Of a stretch of DNA of 27,372 nt, positions 19,601 to 24,079 are shown piece by piece. This DNA is from a virus: the IMG/VR virus record IMGVR_UViG_3300048050_000028, positions 1-27,372 of that record; one strand, given 5' to 3'. The translations under genes and the position numbers were made by a program. The notes under the pieces are model-generated. The model was not told the origin of the DNA. It was given only the letters and a program-made list of their open reading frames with translations, and made no database searches. Each line of letters begins with the position of its first letter. Positions within the stretch are counted from its first letter, which is position 1.

Positions 19601-20434
19601 ATTCATCAATCCGCCAAAACTTTGCAATGCGGCCGGATTGTTTTTAGTAAGCGCATCAAATCTTTGTGAAGCTACTTGAGTTGCCTTATCCTGCAAATCT
19701 TGTACTTGTTGTCTGAGTACCGCTTGCGCATAAATATCTTTAGATTGATTCGCTTGATTCTGCAATGAAGTTATTTGACTTTGCAACAATTGCTCATTGC
19801 TGGGAGCATCTTTACCTGTTGTTTGTTCTAATGAATTACCTAATCCGTTATCTTGTGTAGCAAGAGGAGTAAGCGCCGGCTCTGCAGGTTGACCGGCAAC
19901 AGTAACTTGTGGCTGTAATTGATTCTCCGCTTCCTGTCCTGTAATAGGTTGGTAATTGCTCAAAGGGTTGGTTTGTGCAATAGGTGCTGGCGGTGTTGCT
20001 TGTGTAGGCTGTTGTAAATAAGATGGTGGAGGCGTATTTTCTACGTCTTGTATATTCTCTGTCTGTGGAGCAACCGGTGTAGTATCAGGTTGTACGATAG
20101 GTCCGTTATTGTCAGGAGTAACAGCATTTCCATTATCATCGTTTTCAGGCTGATTATCATCAACCTGATTCGTTTGATTATTAACCCTTGTTTTTGTTGG
20201 ATAAGGGTTGTTATGCTGGTATACTTGTCTTCCTCGTTGATTAACGATTTGAGGATTCGTTATTCTAAGATGCCAATTTTCATTTGATGGGCGTTGAGGT
20301 TGTACGGGTTGTCTAGGTTGAGCATTATCATTCATCGAGACGATCTTACTATCCGAAGGAGCGACCGACATGAATCCTTTCAATTCTTCTTTCGGAACTT
20401 GATATGTACCTTGACTATTTTTTACTACAGGCAT
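10646..20434 (-). CDS. Giant polyvalent virion protein candidate (3262 aa): pyrophosphatase-like, zincin peptidase and LPD38-like domains
   Basis: Domains by approximate residue: 1-220 Pro/Gln/Asn-rich, disordered; 330-640 Ala/Gly-rich amphipathic helices; 870-1120 two small beta units separated by Gln-rich coil; 1120-1600 charged coiled coil; 1625-1770 inorganic-pyrophosphatase-like; 1770-1990 charged linker; 2060-2200 zincin; 2200-2690 helical; 2690-3230 LPD38-like, beginning NPAFVVRNLAKD. In the pyrophosphatase domain DYGYIRGT is followed by DGDHVDV with Asp1688, 1690 and 1693, close to the family-I active-site signature. The zincin has HETVGH (His2090, Glu2091, His2094) and a likely third ligand Glu2145 in DEYMARMAE. 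Fusions of this kind are known as large polyvalent proteins, thought to be packaged and ejected with the DNA to act in the new host. Position before the portal supports this. No frameshift is seen. Confidence 0.85.
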   Translation of the reverse strand: MPVVKNSQGTYQVPKEELKGFMSVAPSDSKIVSMNDNAQPRQPVQPQRPSNENWHLRITNPQIVNQRGRQVYQHNNPYPTKTRVNNQTNQVDDNQPENDDNGNAVTPDNNGPIVQPDTTPVAPQTENIQDVENTPPPSYLQQPTQATPPAPIAQTNPLSNYQPITGQEAENQLQPQVTVAGQPAEPALTPLATQDNGLGNSLEQTTGKDAPSNEQLLQSQITSLQNQANQSKDIYAQAVLRQQVQDLQDKATQVASQRFDALTKNNPAALQSFGGLMNLRNLDPSYASAEAALGSLEESKKTIDQVARQNAGVGIASNILSGLKDAITGQYTYIPGQTIQAANALATLQAIQRQKQGKASYADNLALTSAAVKQAVDQSYGNQIGMSYNAGLTTGQSIPYMAEFLLNPGESVGDAVTKNLTNYVLKRFGSSAILKKVASTSARLIGDAVKAVGVEATFGMPRITADATQRATGNIQTKISPQGYTQYAGTQGGDNTVKAIGKSALNEFIQDYSEMFGEYFSPAGNAIKGAVGKMASSKVGKVLQLNKVADFLTAAKASELSQALSGFEKHAHWNGALGEYGEEVVGNVMNAATVGDQSWADVVDPKQNLNTFLSVALMSGFFSAVHSAGYFTGRRQARSLLNRSDINGFNVLGGDWQSFKTDIDNSDMDALKAYGDGIKNTDYLNQKEKAAILGYIGAKTFANGYNIADLKKKTEGDLDNNQMTGEASYDQGLTTTDPQEKADTKLRLQVVSDQVDTSKLDAMPGTPAQKIQALRDMGVSEDKVQAAINYFNLSAKYNGMIHAAQDNISQTVDANNQQIDGITHVDGNVYSATDRSDNPINVLSGKIGFDQNGEVDPKQSDDTVVIKDSDGQMQMVPISDISINSVEPSDAMKQRVGEGIYSQLSEQLADEINGKRDFQPGEQYSVLVSGKPMNVQVTQVTPDGIVFTDGHTSYISTPDQLNEYADAKSMQDIQAENEQQTKQVQQQEEQKNQQAEMATPDYWRGKVGETVNIGGKDYTINEGYESKDKNGKPASAFALYDENGQMYQKRPLTADNLADIVNNPPVEQPKEQKPATPKEVIDDLKSKMPADQVQTFIQNNIDSAQKKLTAAQNKKNTATDREKFLQNEQNKQSDINNAQAELNYYQSLMNEVQPQQKETQSKDAQSKEVDYTSMAPDEAVYDMRGKGLSDEVIKNYADGQRSLLKEDLANLKKQEPKISEAPKLNRGESPLDFNARYQAWQEDYEKRHDAWQKQVDDLKQKSGAWNSISNYKEDVNKSIADINKELGESVSPEDEVYRALSQGHLLRWSDKNGDKGLGSELGMSEDERRKRISLLSNEGYTPSGLAQYLKENDDEHAFDNVSEQDIRNMIIDAVRTNNSTREMINASQKLHDQTNTKSEEINNLASELGITPKELEPMYDELLQKASEDGVSPKDYYLYKDKADVLGTDVKDYVSYIGYLDSELDALTPEQHDDILNEIDNEYNRIREELPEGQGSDASNERSSEVLQGTEHSDNQGQERGTESTEPVSTKPNEEVTPVDLVNAYHDGKNIEETEKKISDFINSSSDLDTLQTTLRMARKDEKRRGWPKEYKKANKFIADEAEKRINELEHPNESQIKDVRGDVDTNPTDAQKEAGNYKKGHVKIDGMDVTIENPAGSVRRGVSEDGKVWKTSMHNDYGYIRGTTGVDGDHVDVYFSSHPDSGNVYVVDQVNPKTGEFDEHKVMYGFDSKDDAEKAYLSNYGKGWKGLGNITEVSKEDFKKWLDSSKRKTKAFADYKSINPIPVMTEEEYLSSKGAGYDFGDSAIHKGKQKTENQQDKIIDIQNEKDKDLQIRRDELRKEYQNKVNNGEIRNPTPVEQLIKSANGNLDNESTKAARRSLEKRGIDYNKNNENDRVSESVSQGKFGKSQEISRGSEEPEDRLGRGNSETSKDASGFIRGRGESQEEINPSPSDKESKVPDYAKAKFMDGTIVSGKVVGSTKNGITIESNGRSYTVSNDKILERSDKPINVDDNNLYRESEIQSKQLTDQVDSSVKSIAESLNTPIKQVTNEDDLTDRQKMAKGWFNTKTGEVVVNMDNADSPEDAQRTILHETVGHYGLRNLLGNNFTHLLDSVWKNDAIRNSIIERFRNSGGDFTKFDQDREVDEYMARMAENTTDHNLWHYVCDQVRSAIANAKIKLGFRLSDNDIRSLIQASYSKLKNGKIDLTYSPEKILYRGKDANEVSHRTATRMYEQIVGDKWFRLGREAFVDNMASLKVLIDSVLKERNEKLQEWEDPYTAENHVSSINKVENEMFNETYMKPIFKAVADMQKTGMTYNQIVNYLIEKHGLERNIIQSFRDAVEGERNQLLLDALSKGDNSKETKDKIDSLINGKYDSLYKFRDELEKSDKDLYKKNQELKDFAANLVPEFEYKDRSGISSIFKNEEDEENNEDGTWEDKALDSVNDIESSYDTKTLWDYINDATKKTLEKAFKSGTISKSQYNNTKRMFVNYIPLRGFKEDVASDVYEYFDDRPQNFAIGTIKAARGRVSLADDPLATIGAVGQRTISDGNRNLVNQKLYNFAVNHPSKLLGADRMWYINTGTKQKPVWKESYPDIPEKSTADQATKIRDEWLNEMRQKQEEGTATQRPNGIDLKYVATNNEKSQHDVQVRLNGESYTVHVNGNPRAAQALNGMIRNSSDWVPRKILRYIMGHMAMFFTTANPAFVVRNLAKDMEFASNAVFVKESSSYFKRWMENAAIGGLNQSLGIVTAGYAGGDMKIVSLMRKFQNNKLDINDPMEKYFHEFMTNGGETGYTNINTIEEYKGIIDKEIKKLTRSKGKDITMKPVDLLNIVGNGIELANRCAEDVTRFNTYLTSRQMGRSIITSVSDAKNITVNFNKKGSGFGLAGWCQDTMLFFNAGVQSLKLQKDLWDASKFKFMLDKSFLVALGACAPIISKLIINGAGSGDDSEYDNIPSWIRENDLTISLPFGKSVSIPISIEDRSFYGLGEKLYHIVNHTYDKTPEEGALDILGQFLDVLPVNMLQGNNDASLKGMGMALLVPDVVKPIAQVMVNKDYFGKKIHKDSYNDLEPEYTKVYSGTNKELVNASKILNNITGGNAHHGGYININPADFEHIFTGYLGGTFSTINQAVKTALMINDPSQRQYRNLPIVSSFLQSPSDDMNQFGAVNERFYDINDKMKDVKNQISGFSKEEEKGIIDSSKELTKIYNSKNYKMYEVYQDWEKTLDSDRKALKDATSDSDRKMYELSYNMDKASFLKDIDKIK

Positions 20435-20435
20435 A

Positions 20436-21932
20436 TTACTTTATTTTATATTTACTGTATTTATTCTGGAATGTTTGATTAGCGGCATTGGTGGGGGAAT
20501 AGATCTTCCCTTGCGAATAACTATGAATCATATTATTCATGTTGGCATATTTTGAGAAAGAATTCTCTACCATCTGCCTCTTATCGGAATCAGTAAGTTT
20601 GTCCGGGCTTTTACCTCCCATCAATGTACTTACAGGTACGCCCCTTCTTTGAGCTTCTCTTTGAACATTCCCTATAGCATTATTGTAGAATCTTCTCCAA
20701 TCTCCATTATCCCAGGCTGTTTTGTCTACTTTTACAAAGCCGTTACGCGTTTTAAATAATATCTTATTCTTGTCGGCTGCATTGCCTGCTTTAGATTCCT
20801 CTAAATTCAATCTTTCTTTAGAAAGACCTAGATTTTGTTTGCCAATATTCTCTTCTGCATTGTTATGAGCCGCTGTAATGTCTTGCCCCCTAGCTGTAAG
20901 CGCATGTCCTTCCTCTGCACTCTTTTCTGTTGCCCTGTTATGAGTTACCGTTTCTTGTTGAGTTGCGGTATCGTGTTGTGTCTTTTCCGCAAGAGTATCT
21001 TGTTTGTACCTGTTTTCAGATATGTTTTGATTTTGGCCCTGTAGAATTTTCATTGCTCCCTGCGCTAATGTAGCTTGCTGATTGACTTGCTTATTGTGCG
21101 AATCCTGATTCTTGTAATACATATCAAGAACATTCTTCATTGAATCACGATAATTCTTATCCATTGCCATACGATTAGCAATTATCTTTTCATACCGTTG
21201 CTCATTTGCACCTGTAAGATTGAGAGTCTTACGATTTGGTGCTCCTTTTGTTGTGCCTATAAGGTTCGTAAAGGCATCGGCTATATCCGCTATGTTGTAT
21301 ATGTTATCTTCTGTCTGTTTCTTCTTTTGTTCTGCAGCCAAAGCTTCAGGTGAAGAATCTTTCGGATTCATAAGATTATATATATCATTAAGAGATAGAT
21401 CTTGCCCTCCACTATCATTTAAGGCACTATTAACCTTGTCCTGATAGTTGCTTATCTGGGCCGAGTTTTTGTTCTGTTGAGTAATATCGCCTAGACGATT
21501 GCTTATATCCGCCCCAACCGGACTAGTTGGTGAAGGTGCTGCAGGAGTTTGAGCTTGTTGTGTTACGGGTTGAGTAGCTTGAGTTGGCTGTGTAGATTGA
21601 GTATTCCTCAGATCAACAACATTAGGCTGGCTTGGTGGCTGCTGTGCAGATTGCACTGGTGGTGCTGCCTGTGCGGGCTGTTGATTAGTTTGTGGGGCTG
21701 GTTGTTGAGCTGTCTGTGAAGCTGGTTGTTGCTCAGGCGCCGGCTGTAACGTAGGCATTGTTCCCGGTTGAGTACCTGCCGGAACAGAATCAATTTGATT
21801 CAGTTTAGCTACAGCATCATTTCCTGTTTGCTCCAATACGGACGGGTTTGTAATCTCTCCCGTCATTGTATTTTGATATTCTGTAGGAGCTGGCTTAATA
21901 CCTTTTATATTTTCAAGTGGATTGAGTATCAT
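20436..21932 (-). CDS. Pro/Gln-rich virion (ejection) protein candidate (498 aa)
   Basis: Residues 1-40 are ordered-looking, 50-135 are a Gln/Pro/Ala/Thr low-complexity stretch (repeats of QQPA and TQPTQ), 170-290 are helical, 290-390 form a long Gln/His/Thr-rich coiled coil (TQHDTATQQETVTHNRATEK), and 390-498 form a compact, basic C-terminal unit (TRNGFVKVDKTAWDNGDWRR). It has no catalytic motif that I recognise. The place between the 182-residue protein and the giant protein resembles the T7 gp14-gp15-gp16 order of internal virion proteins, which is a positional analogy only. The stop lies one base before the giant gene start, and the start overlaps the gene before it by four bases. Confidence 0.7.
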   Translation of the reverse strand: MILNPLENIKGIKPAPTEYQNTMTGEITNPSVLEQTGNDAVAKLNQIDSVPAGTQPGTMPTLQPAPEQQPASQTAQQPAPQTNQQPAQAAPPVQSAQQPPSQPNVVDLRNTQSTQPTQATQPVTQQAQTPAAPSPTSPVGADISNRLGDITQQNKNSAQISNYQDKVNSALNDSGGQDLSLNDIYNLMNPKDSSPEALAAEQKKKQTEDNIYNIADIADAFTNLIGTTKGAPNRKTLNLTGANEQRYEKIIANRMAMDKNYRDSMKNVLDMYYKNQDSHNKQVNQQATLAQGAMKILQGQNQNISENRYKQDTLAEKTQHDTATQQETVTHNRATEKSAEEGHALTARGQDITAAHNNAEENIGKQNLGLSKERLNLEESKAGNAADKNKILFKTRNGFVKVDKTAWDNGDWRRFYNNAIGNVQREAQRRGVPVSTLMGGKSPDKLTDSDKRQMVENSFSKYANMNNMIHSYSQGKIYSPTNAANQTFQNKYSKYKIK

Positions 21933-22477
21933 GCTAACCCGGAATTATATAAGTTCTTCTTTGTCGTAGCAGCTCCCCCTGTACCTGAATTAGCGACAAC
22001 CGTACCTAATGTTCCCGCAAGTCCCGACGTAGCGCTCGCAATATTTTGCGCTTGATTATTGGCTACGCCGATCTTTGCGTTGTCGATAGAAGTCTTTTGA
22101 TTTTGGTATTGGTTCTCTACTTGATTCTTTCTAGCATCTGCTTGTGCTGCTATATTCTGAACCGAATTACCTAAAGCTTGATTGTCCTGCTCTTTTTCCT
22201 GTGCTACAGATTCATCCGTTCCACCCCCGACCGCTTGTCTTCCAGCTTCTGCACTTGATCTATTACGTAGCATCTCCGCTGTCTTATTGATCAAAGCCTG
22301 ATTAGAGGCTGTTTGAGTATAATCCTGATTATAATTCTTGTTATACCAGTCTTGGTTTTCCTGTGCTTCTTGGTTGAGAAGCTTATTCGCTTTACGTGCT
22401 TGCTTAGCTGCCGAGATCGTTCCGAACACGCTCCCGACTAACCCTGTACCTGCTGCAGCTATTGATAATGGATTCAT
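21929..22477 (-). CDS. Small virion (ejection) protein candidate (182 aa)
   Basis: Residues 1-27 are Gly/Ala/Ser-rich and weakly hydrophobic (PLSIAAAGTGLVGSVFGTISA). They are followed by a charged helical region with KANKLLNQEAQENQDWYNKN, a Gly-rich patch with GGGTDESVAQEK, and a Gln/Asn/Ala-rich tail. This composition is common for a small protein encoded beside the large internal virion proteins of Bacteroidetes phages and for T7 gp14-like pore proteins. No motif proves it. It is the first gene of the operon; its ATG lies about 20 bases after the predicted start of transcription from the promoter at 22503-22546. Confidence 0.68.
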   Translation of the reverse strand: MNPLSIAAAGTGLVGSVFGTISAAKQARKANKLLNQEAQENQDWYNKNYNQDYTQTASNQALINKTAEMLRNRSSAEAGRQAVGGGTDESVAQEKEQDNQALGNSVQNIAAQADARKNQVENQYQNQKTSIDNAKIGVANNQAQNIASATSGLAGTLGTVVANSGTGGAATTKKNLYNSGLA

Positions 22478-22479
22478 AA

Positions 22480-22523
22480 TTATAAGAATTAACTTTTGTC
22501 TGCAATAATAAGGTGTATTTTCG
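22480..22523 (+). promoter_or_regulatory. Divergent plus-strand promoter with the same upstream box
   Basis: TTATAAGAAT (22480-22489) is identical to the core of the two minus-strand late promoters. TTTG lies at 22495-22498 and TATTTTCG at 22516-22523 (one mismatch to TAnnTTTG). The distance from box to -7 is 26 bases, exactly as in the other two, although TTTG itself is two bases closer to the -7. It reads towards the gene at 22551 and overlaps the opposite promoter almost completely. Confidence 0.6.
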
Positions 22524-22546
22524 CGGCAACAACTTTATTCTTATAA
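22503..22546 (-). promoter_or_regulatory. Late promoter for the ejection-portal operon
   Basis: On the minus strand the box TTATAAGAATAAAGTTG (22546-22530) ends with the -33 TTG. Nineteen bases later TATTATTG (22510-22503) matches the -7 consensus TAnnTTTG at all but one position. The box and spacing are the same as at 5344-5387. It precedes the ATG at 22477 by a short leader. Confidence 0.8.
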
Positions 22547-22550
22547 TGAC

Positions 22551-22880
22551 ATGGTAAAGAAAACTGAAAAGAAAGAGGTTCGTAAAACAAAAAAGGGTGC
22601 AATAGACAATCGTGTAGGCAACGGAGGGGCACACGAGAAGAAAGGTATACGTGAAGTACGTGAGATAATCAAAGACTTTGTGTCTGACTATATGAACAAA
22701 AAAGAACAATTAGAGCTTGACCTTCAGATGTGCAAACCAAAGGAAAGACTAGATATCATAGTTGGACTACTGAAGTATGTCACCCCAGCGTTACAGAATA
22801 TAGACTTATCTACTGTAAAGGTAGAAGTAAGTAAGATAGATCAAGAAATAGAGAAGTTAGACGAAGAGCTGAAAGATTAA
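22551..22880 (+). CDS. Small charged helical protein, possible small terminase subunit (109 aa)
   Basis: The N-terminal 30 residues are very basic (KKTEKKEVRKTKKGA, then NRVGNGGAHEKK). They are followed by a helix VREIIKDFVSDYMNKKEQLE and the segment CKPKERLDIIVGLLKYVTPALQ, then an acidic coiled end. The PKxRLdiiikLlpYvxP pattern is common in small phage proteins of Bacteroidetes that are often suspected to be small terminase subunits, recalled from family style and not verified. It is driven by the plus-strand promoter that shares the late box, which fits a late function. It is the only gene on this transcript before the convergent repressor gene, whose stop it overlaps by four bases. It could also be a DNA-binding regulator of the late genes. 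Confidence 0.6.
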   Translation: MVKKTEKKEVRKTKKGAIDNRVGNGGAHEKKGIREVREIIKDFVSDYMNKKEQLELDLQMCKPKERLDIIVGLLKYVTPALQNIDLSTVKVEVSKIDQEIEKLDEELKD

Positions 22881-23122
22881 TCTTTTATGTAAATTCGTTC
22901 GCCACAATGAGGGCATGTAATATAATCTTTCTTGCTTTCAAACAGTTCTGATATGTCGACGCCCAATATTTCTGCTATTTCTGTAAGTCTTTCTACCCTC
23001 ATATTACCGGTACGCAATAATATATATAAGGCACTTGAAGTAATACCCAACTCCAACGCCATTCTTCGTAACGTCATCTTCCTTTCTTTCATTAATTCTC
23101 TTATTCTCAATGCTGCTTTCAT
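22877..23122 (-). CDS. Cro/C1-type HTH repressor with C-terminal CxxC (81 aa)
   Basis: A helix-turn-helix of the XRE class fills residues 5-60 (LRRMALELGITSSALYILLR, then VERLTEIAEILGVDISELF). The last 12 residues hold CPHC (Cys70, Cys73), a single zinc-knuckle half that could bind metal in a dimer. Divergence from the small plus-strand genes at 23341, with a palindromic operator and two strong promoters between them, is the arrangement of a phage lysogeny switch, so it is the best candidate for the prophage repressor. No peptidase domain for RecA-dependent self-cleavage is present, so induction must work differently from lambda CI. Confidence 0.8.
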   Translation of the reverse strand: MKAALRIRELMKERKMTLRRMALELGITSSALYILLRTGNMRVERLTEIAEILGVDISELFESKKDYITCPHCGERIYIKD

Positions 23123-23142
23123 AATGTCTTACAATTTTGCCG

Positions 23143-23173
23143 CAAAAATAACATTAAAATAAAACATTTGCAA
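23143..23173 (-). promoter_or_regulatory. Repressor promoter
   Basis: On the minus strand TTG (23173-23171) is followed after 20 bases by TATTTTTG (23150-23143), an exact fit to TAnnTTTG. The ATG of the repressor gene at 23122 follows after about 20 bases. It lies 18 bases from the palindrome at 23192-23205, so it may be autoregulated. Confidence 0.72.
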
Positions 23174-23191
23174 TACTCTCTTTTGGAAACC

Positions 23192-23205
23192 TATAAGTAC
23201 TTATA
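23192..23205. promoter_or_regulatory. Palindromic operator candidate in the lysogeny switch
   Basis: TATAAGTACTTATA is a perfect 14-base palindrome in the 218-base space between the repressor and the divergent small genes. It is just upstream of the repressor promoter and about 80 bases upstream of the plus-strand promoter. Its half-site TATAAG also occurs inside the late boxes TTATAAGAAT. Binding by the 81-residue repressor is inferred from position. Confidence 0.5.
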
Positions 23206-23283
23206 TGCTTTTGATCATTTTCATTAGAAGTAACATCATATTTGTTAAACTATGTCAACAAAACAAAGATACTTGATTAACTA

Positions 23284-23315
23284 TTTGGTATCAATAAATA
23301 AAAAGTATATCTTTG
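23284..23315 (+). promoter_or_regulatory. Promoter of the small plus-strand lysogeny-region genes
   Basis: TTTG (23284-23287), 20 bases, then TATCTTTG (23308-23315): both elements match the Bacteroidetes consensus exactly. The leader to the ATG at 23341 is about 20 bases and A-rich. This is the best promoter in the phage part of the window. Confidence 0.82.
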
Positions 23316-23323
23316 ACACATAA

Positions 23324-23346
23324 TCAAAAACAAATAAATTATGAAA
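23324..23346 (+). repeat. Translation-start leader, copy 1 of a 23-base repeat
   Basis: The 23 bases covering the A-rich leader and the first two codons plus start (CAAATAAATTATGAAA at its end) are identical to 23547-23569. Bacteroidetes use A/T-rich unstructured leaders instead of Shine-Dalgarno sites, so this is probably a strong start signal. Confidence 0.75.
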
Positions 23347-23535
23347 GCATTAGTAGTTACAAACAGCGAACAAGTTGATCTTAATCTTGATGCAAAAACT
23401 GAGATTGCAGCCAAAAAAGAAATTAATGAATACCTAAAAGATTCAGGAACAACACAGTGCTCCGTGAAACTATACGATGATAATGGCAACGAAATATTAA
23501 CCTCGGAAGGAGATTCTTTTATTAGAAAGTATTAA
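23341..23535 (+). CDS. Unknown small protein of the lysogeny region (64 aa)
   Basis: Not recognised. It begins MKALVVTNSEQVDLNLDAKT, continues with a charged helix (EIAAKKEINEYLKDS) and ends with a likely beta hairpin (CSVKLYDDNGNEIL) and a basic tip. It is the first gene after the strong promoter at 23284-23315, and its start lies in the duplicated leader sequence. Its place opposite the repressor is where a Cro-like or early regulator is expected, but it has no helix-turn-helix. It could be a host-takeover or anti-defence protein expressed early or from the prophage. Confidence 0.65.
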   Translation: MKALVVTNSEQVDLNLDAKTEIAAKKEINEYLKDSGTTQCSVKLYDDNGNEILTSEGDSFIRKY

Positions 23536-23546
23536 ATATAAACCAT

Positions 23547-23569
23547 TCAAAAACAAATAAATTATGAAA
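23547..23569 (+). repeat. Translation-start leader, copy 2 of a 23-base repeat
   Basis: Identical to 23324-23346 over 23 bases, including the ATG and the following AAA codon of the 73-residue gene. The 223-base spacing equals one gene unit, suggesting duplication of a start cassette or selection for an optimal start. Confidence 0.75.
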
Positions 23570-23785
23570 ACAATTAAAGATAATACCCTAAGAACTCTTA
23601 GAGAAAACTACAAAGAATCTGGAGAAAAAATTTCATTTAATGAATGGGTGAATCGTGAGAGTGAAAACGATCCGAACTTCTTCAGGTTTCTTTTCAATAA
23701 AGAATTTGACAATGATTTTGATGCTGATCTTTCAGATGAAGAAAGAAAAGAGTTCAAAGAAACATTCCCTCTATTGGTGGGATGA
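23564..23785 (+). CDS. Unknown small acidic protein (73 aa)
   Basis: Not recognised. A strongly acidic, helical protein: MKTIKDNTLRTLRENYKES, then ISFNEWVNRESENDPNFFRF, then DNDFDADLSDEERKEFKETF. Clusters of Asp/Glu could mimic DNA, as some anti-restriction or anti-CRISPR proteins do, but this is speculation from composition. It shares its leader with the preceding gene and is followed after six bases by an HTH gene, so the three form one transcript ending at the hairpin at 23973-24005. Confidence 0.65.
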   Translation: MKTIKDNTLRTLRENYKESGEKISFNEWVNRESENDPNFFRFLFNKEFDNDFDADLSDEERKEFKETFPLLVG

Positions 23786-23791
23786 ATCAAG

Positions 23792-23989
23792 ATGGATATC
23801 GGAAAAGAAATAGCTCTCATCCGTGAGAGAAAAAAAATAAGTCAACGAGAGTTGGCGAAAAGATGCAAAACTTCACAAACCTACATTTGCAAACTCGAAA
23901 AAGGAGATGTAAACCCAACGAAGAATATAGAAAGGGTATTAAATGAGTTAGGTTGTGAAATAAAGATAGTAGAAAAGGTAGCCGATTGA
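23792..23989 (+). CDS. Small XRE-family HTH regulator (65 aa)
   Basis: Nearly the whole protein is one helix-turn-helix: EIALIRERKKISQRELAKRC, then KTSQTYICKLEKGDVNPTKN, with a C-terminal beta tail LGCEIKIVEKV that is common in antitoxin-type or Cro-type XRE proteins. It is the third gene of the small transcript opposite the repressor, so it may act as the Cro-like counterpart, or pair with the 73-residue protein as a regulatory module. The stop codon is inside the terminator hairpin. Twin inverted repeats start 20 bases downstream and could be its binding sites. Confidence 0.82.
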   Translation: MDIGKEIALIRERKKISQRELAKRCKTSQTYICKLEKGDVNPTKNIERVLNELGCEIKIVEKVAD

Positions 23990-24005
23990 AGCTACCTTTT
24001 TATTT
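23973..24005 (+). terminator. Terminator of the small lysogeny-region transcript
   Basis: AAAAGGTAGC (23973-23982) pairs perfectly with GCTACCTTTT (23991-24000) around an 8-base loop and is followed by a T-rich run. The TGA stop of the HTH gene lies in the loop. On the minus strand the arm ends in AAAA complements, so it may also stop integrase transcription. Confidence 0.85.
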
Positions 24006-24009
24006 TAAT

Positions 24010-24079
24010 ATGTTCATCTTTGAACATTTCCGCTACTTTCTATCGAAATACGATAATATTCATGTTCAACTTTGAACAT
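24010..24079. repeat. Two copies of an 18-base inverted repeat flanking a third dyad
   Basis: ATGTTCATCTTTGAACAT (24010-24027) and ATGTTCAACTTTGAACAT (24062-24079) differ at one loop base; each is a perfect 7-base inverted repeat with a 4-base spacer. Between them lies TATCG-AAATA-CGATA (24041-24055), another dyad. The second copy covers the stop codon of the integrase gene. The arrangement suggests protein-binding sites, or a pair of hairpins at the convergent ends of two transcripts. No T-run follows, so simple termination is less likely. Confidence 0.7.

Noticed and set aside
10646-20434. Giant frame as an assembly artefact or several fused genes
   Set aside because: The frame is open throughout with consistent protein-like composition, recognisable domains are all in the same frame, and start and stop fit tightly with both neighbours.
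22404-22709. 101-residue minus-strand frame with hydrophobic start
   Set aside because: It runs across the divergent promoters and antisense to the 109-residue gene; its composition is that of a shadow frame.
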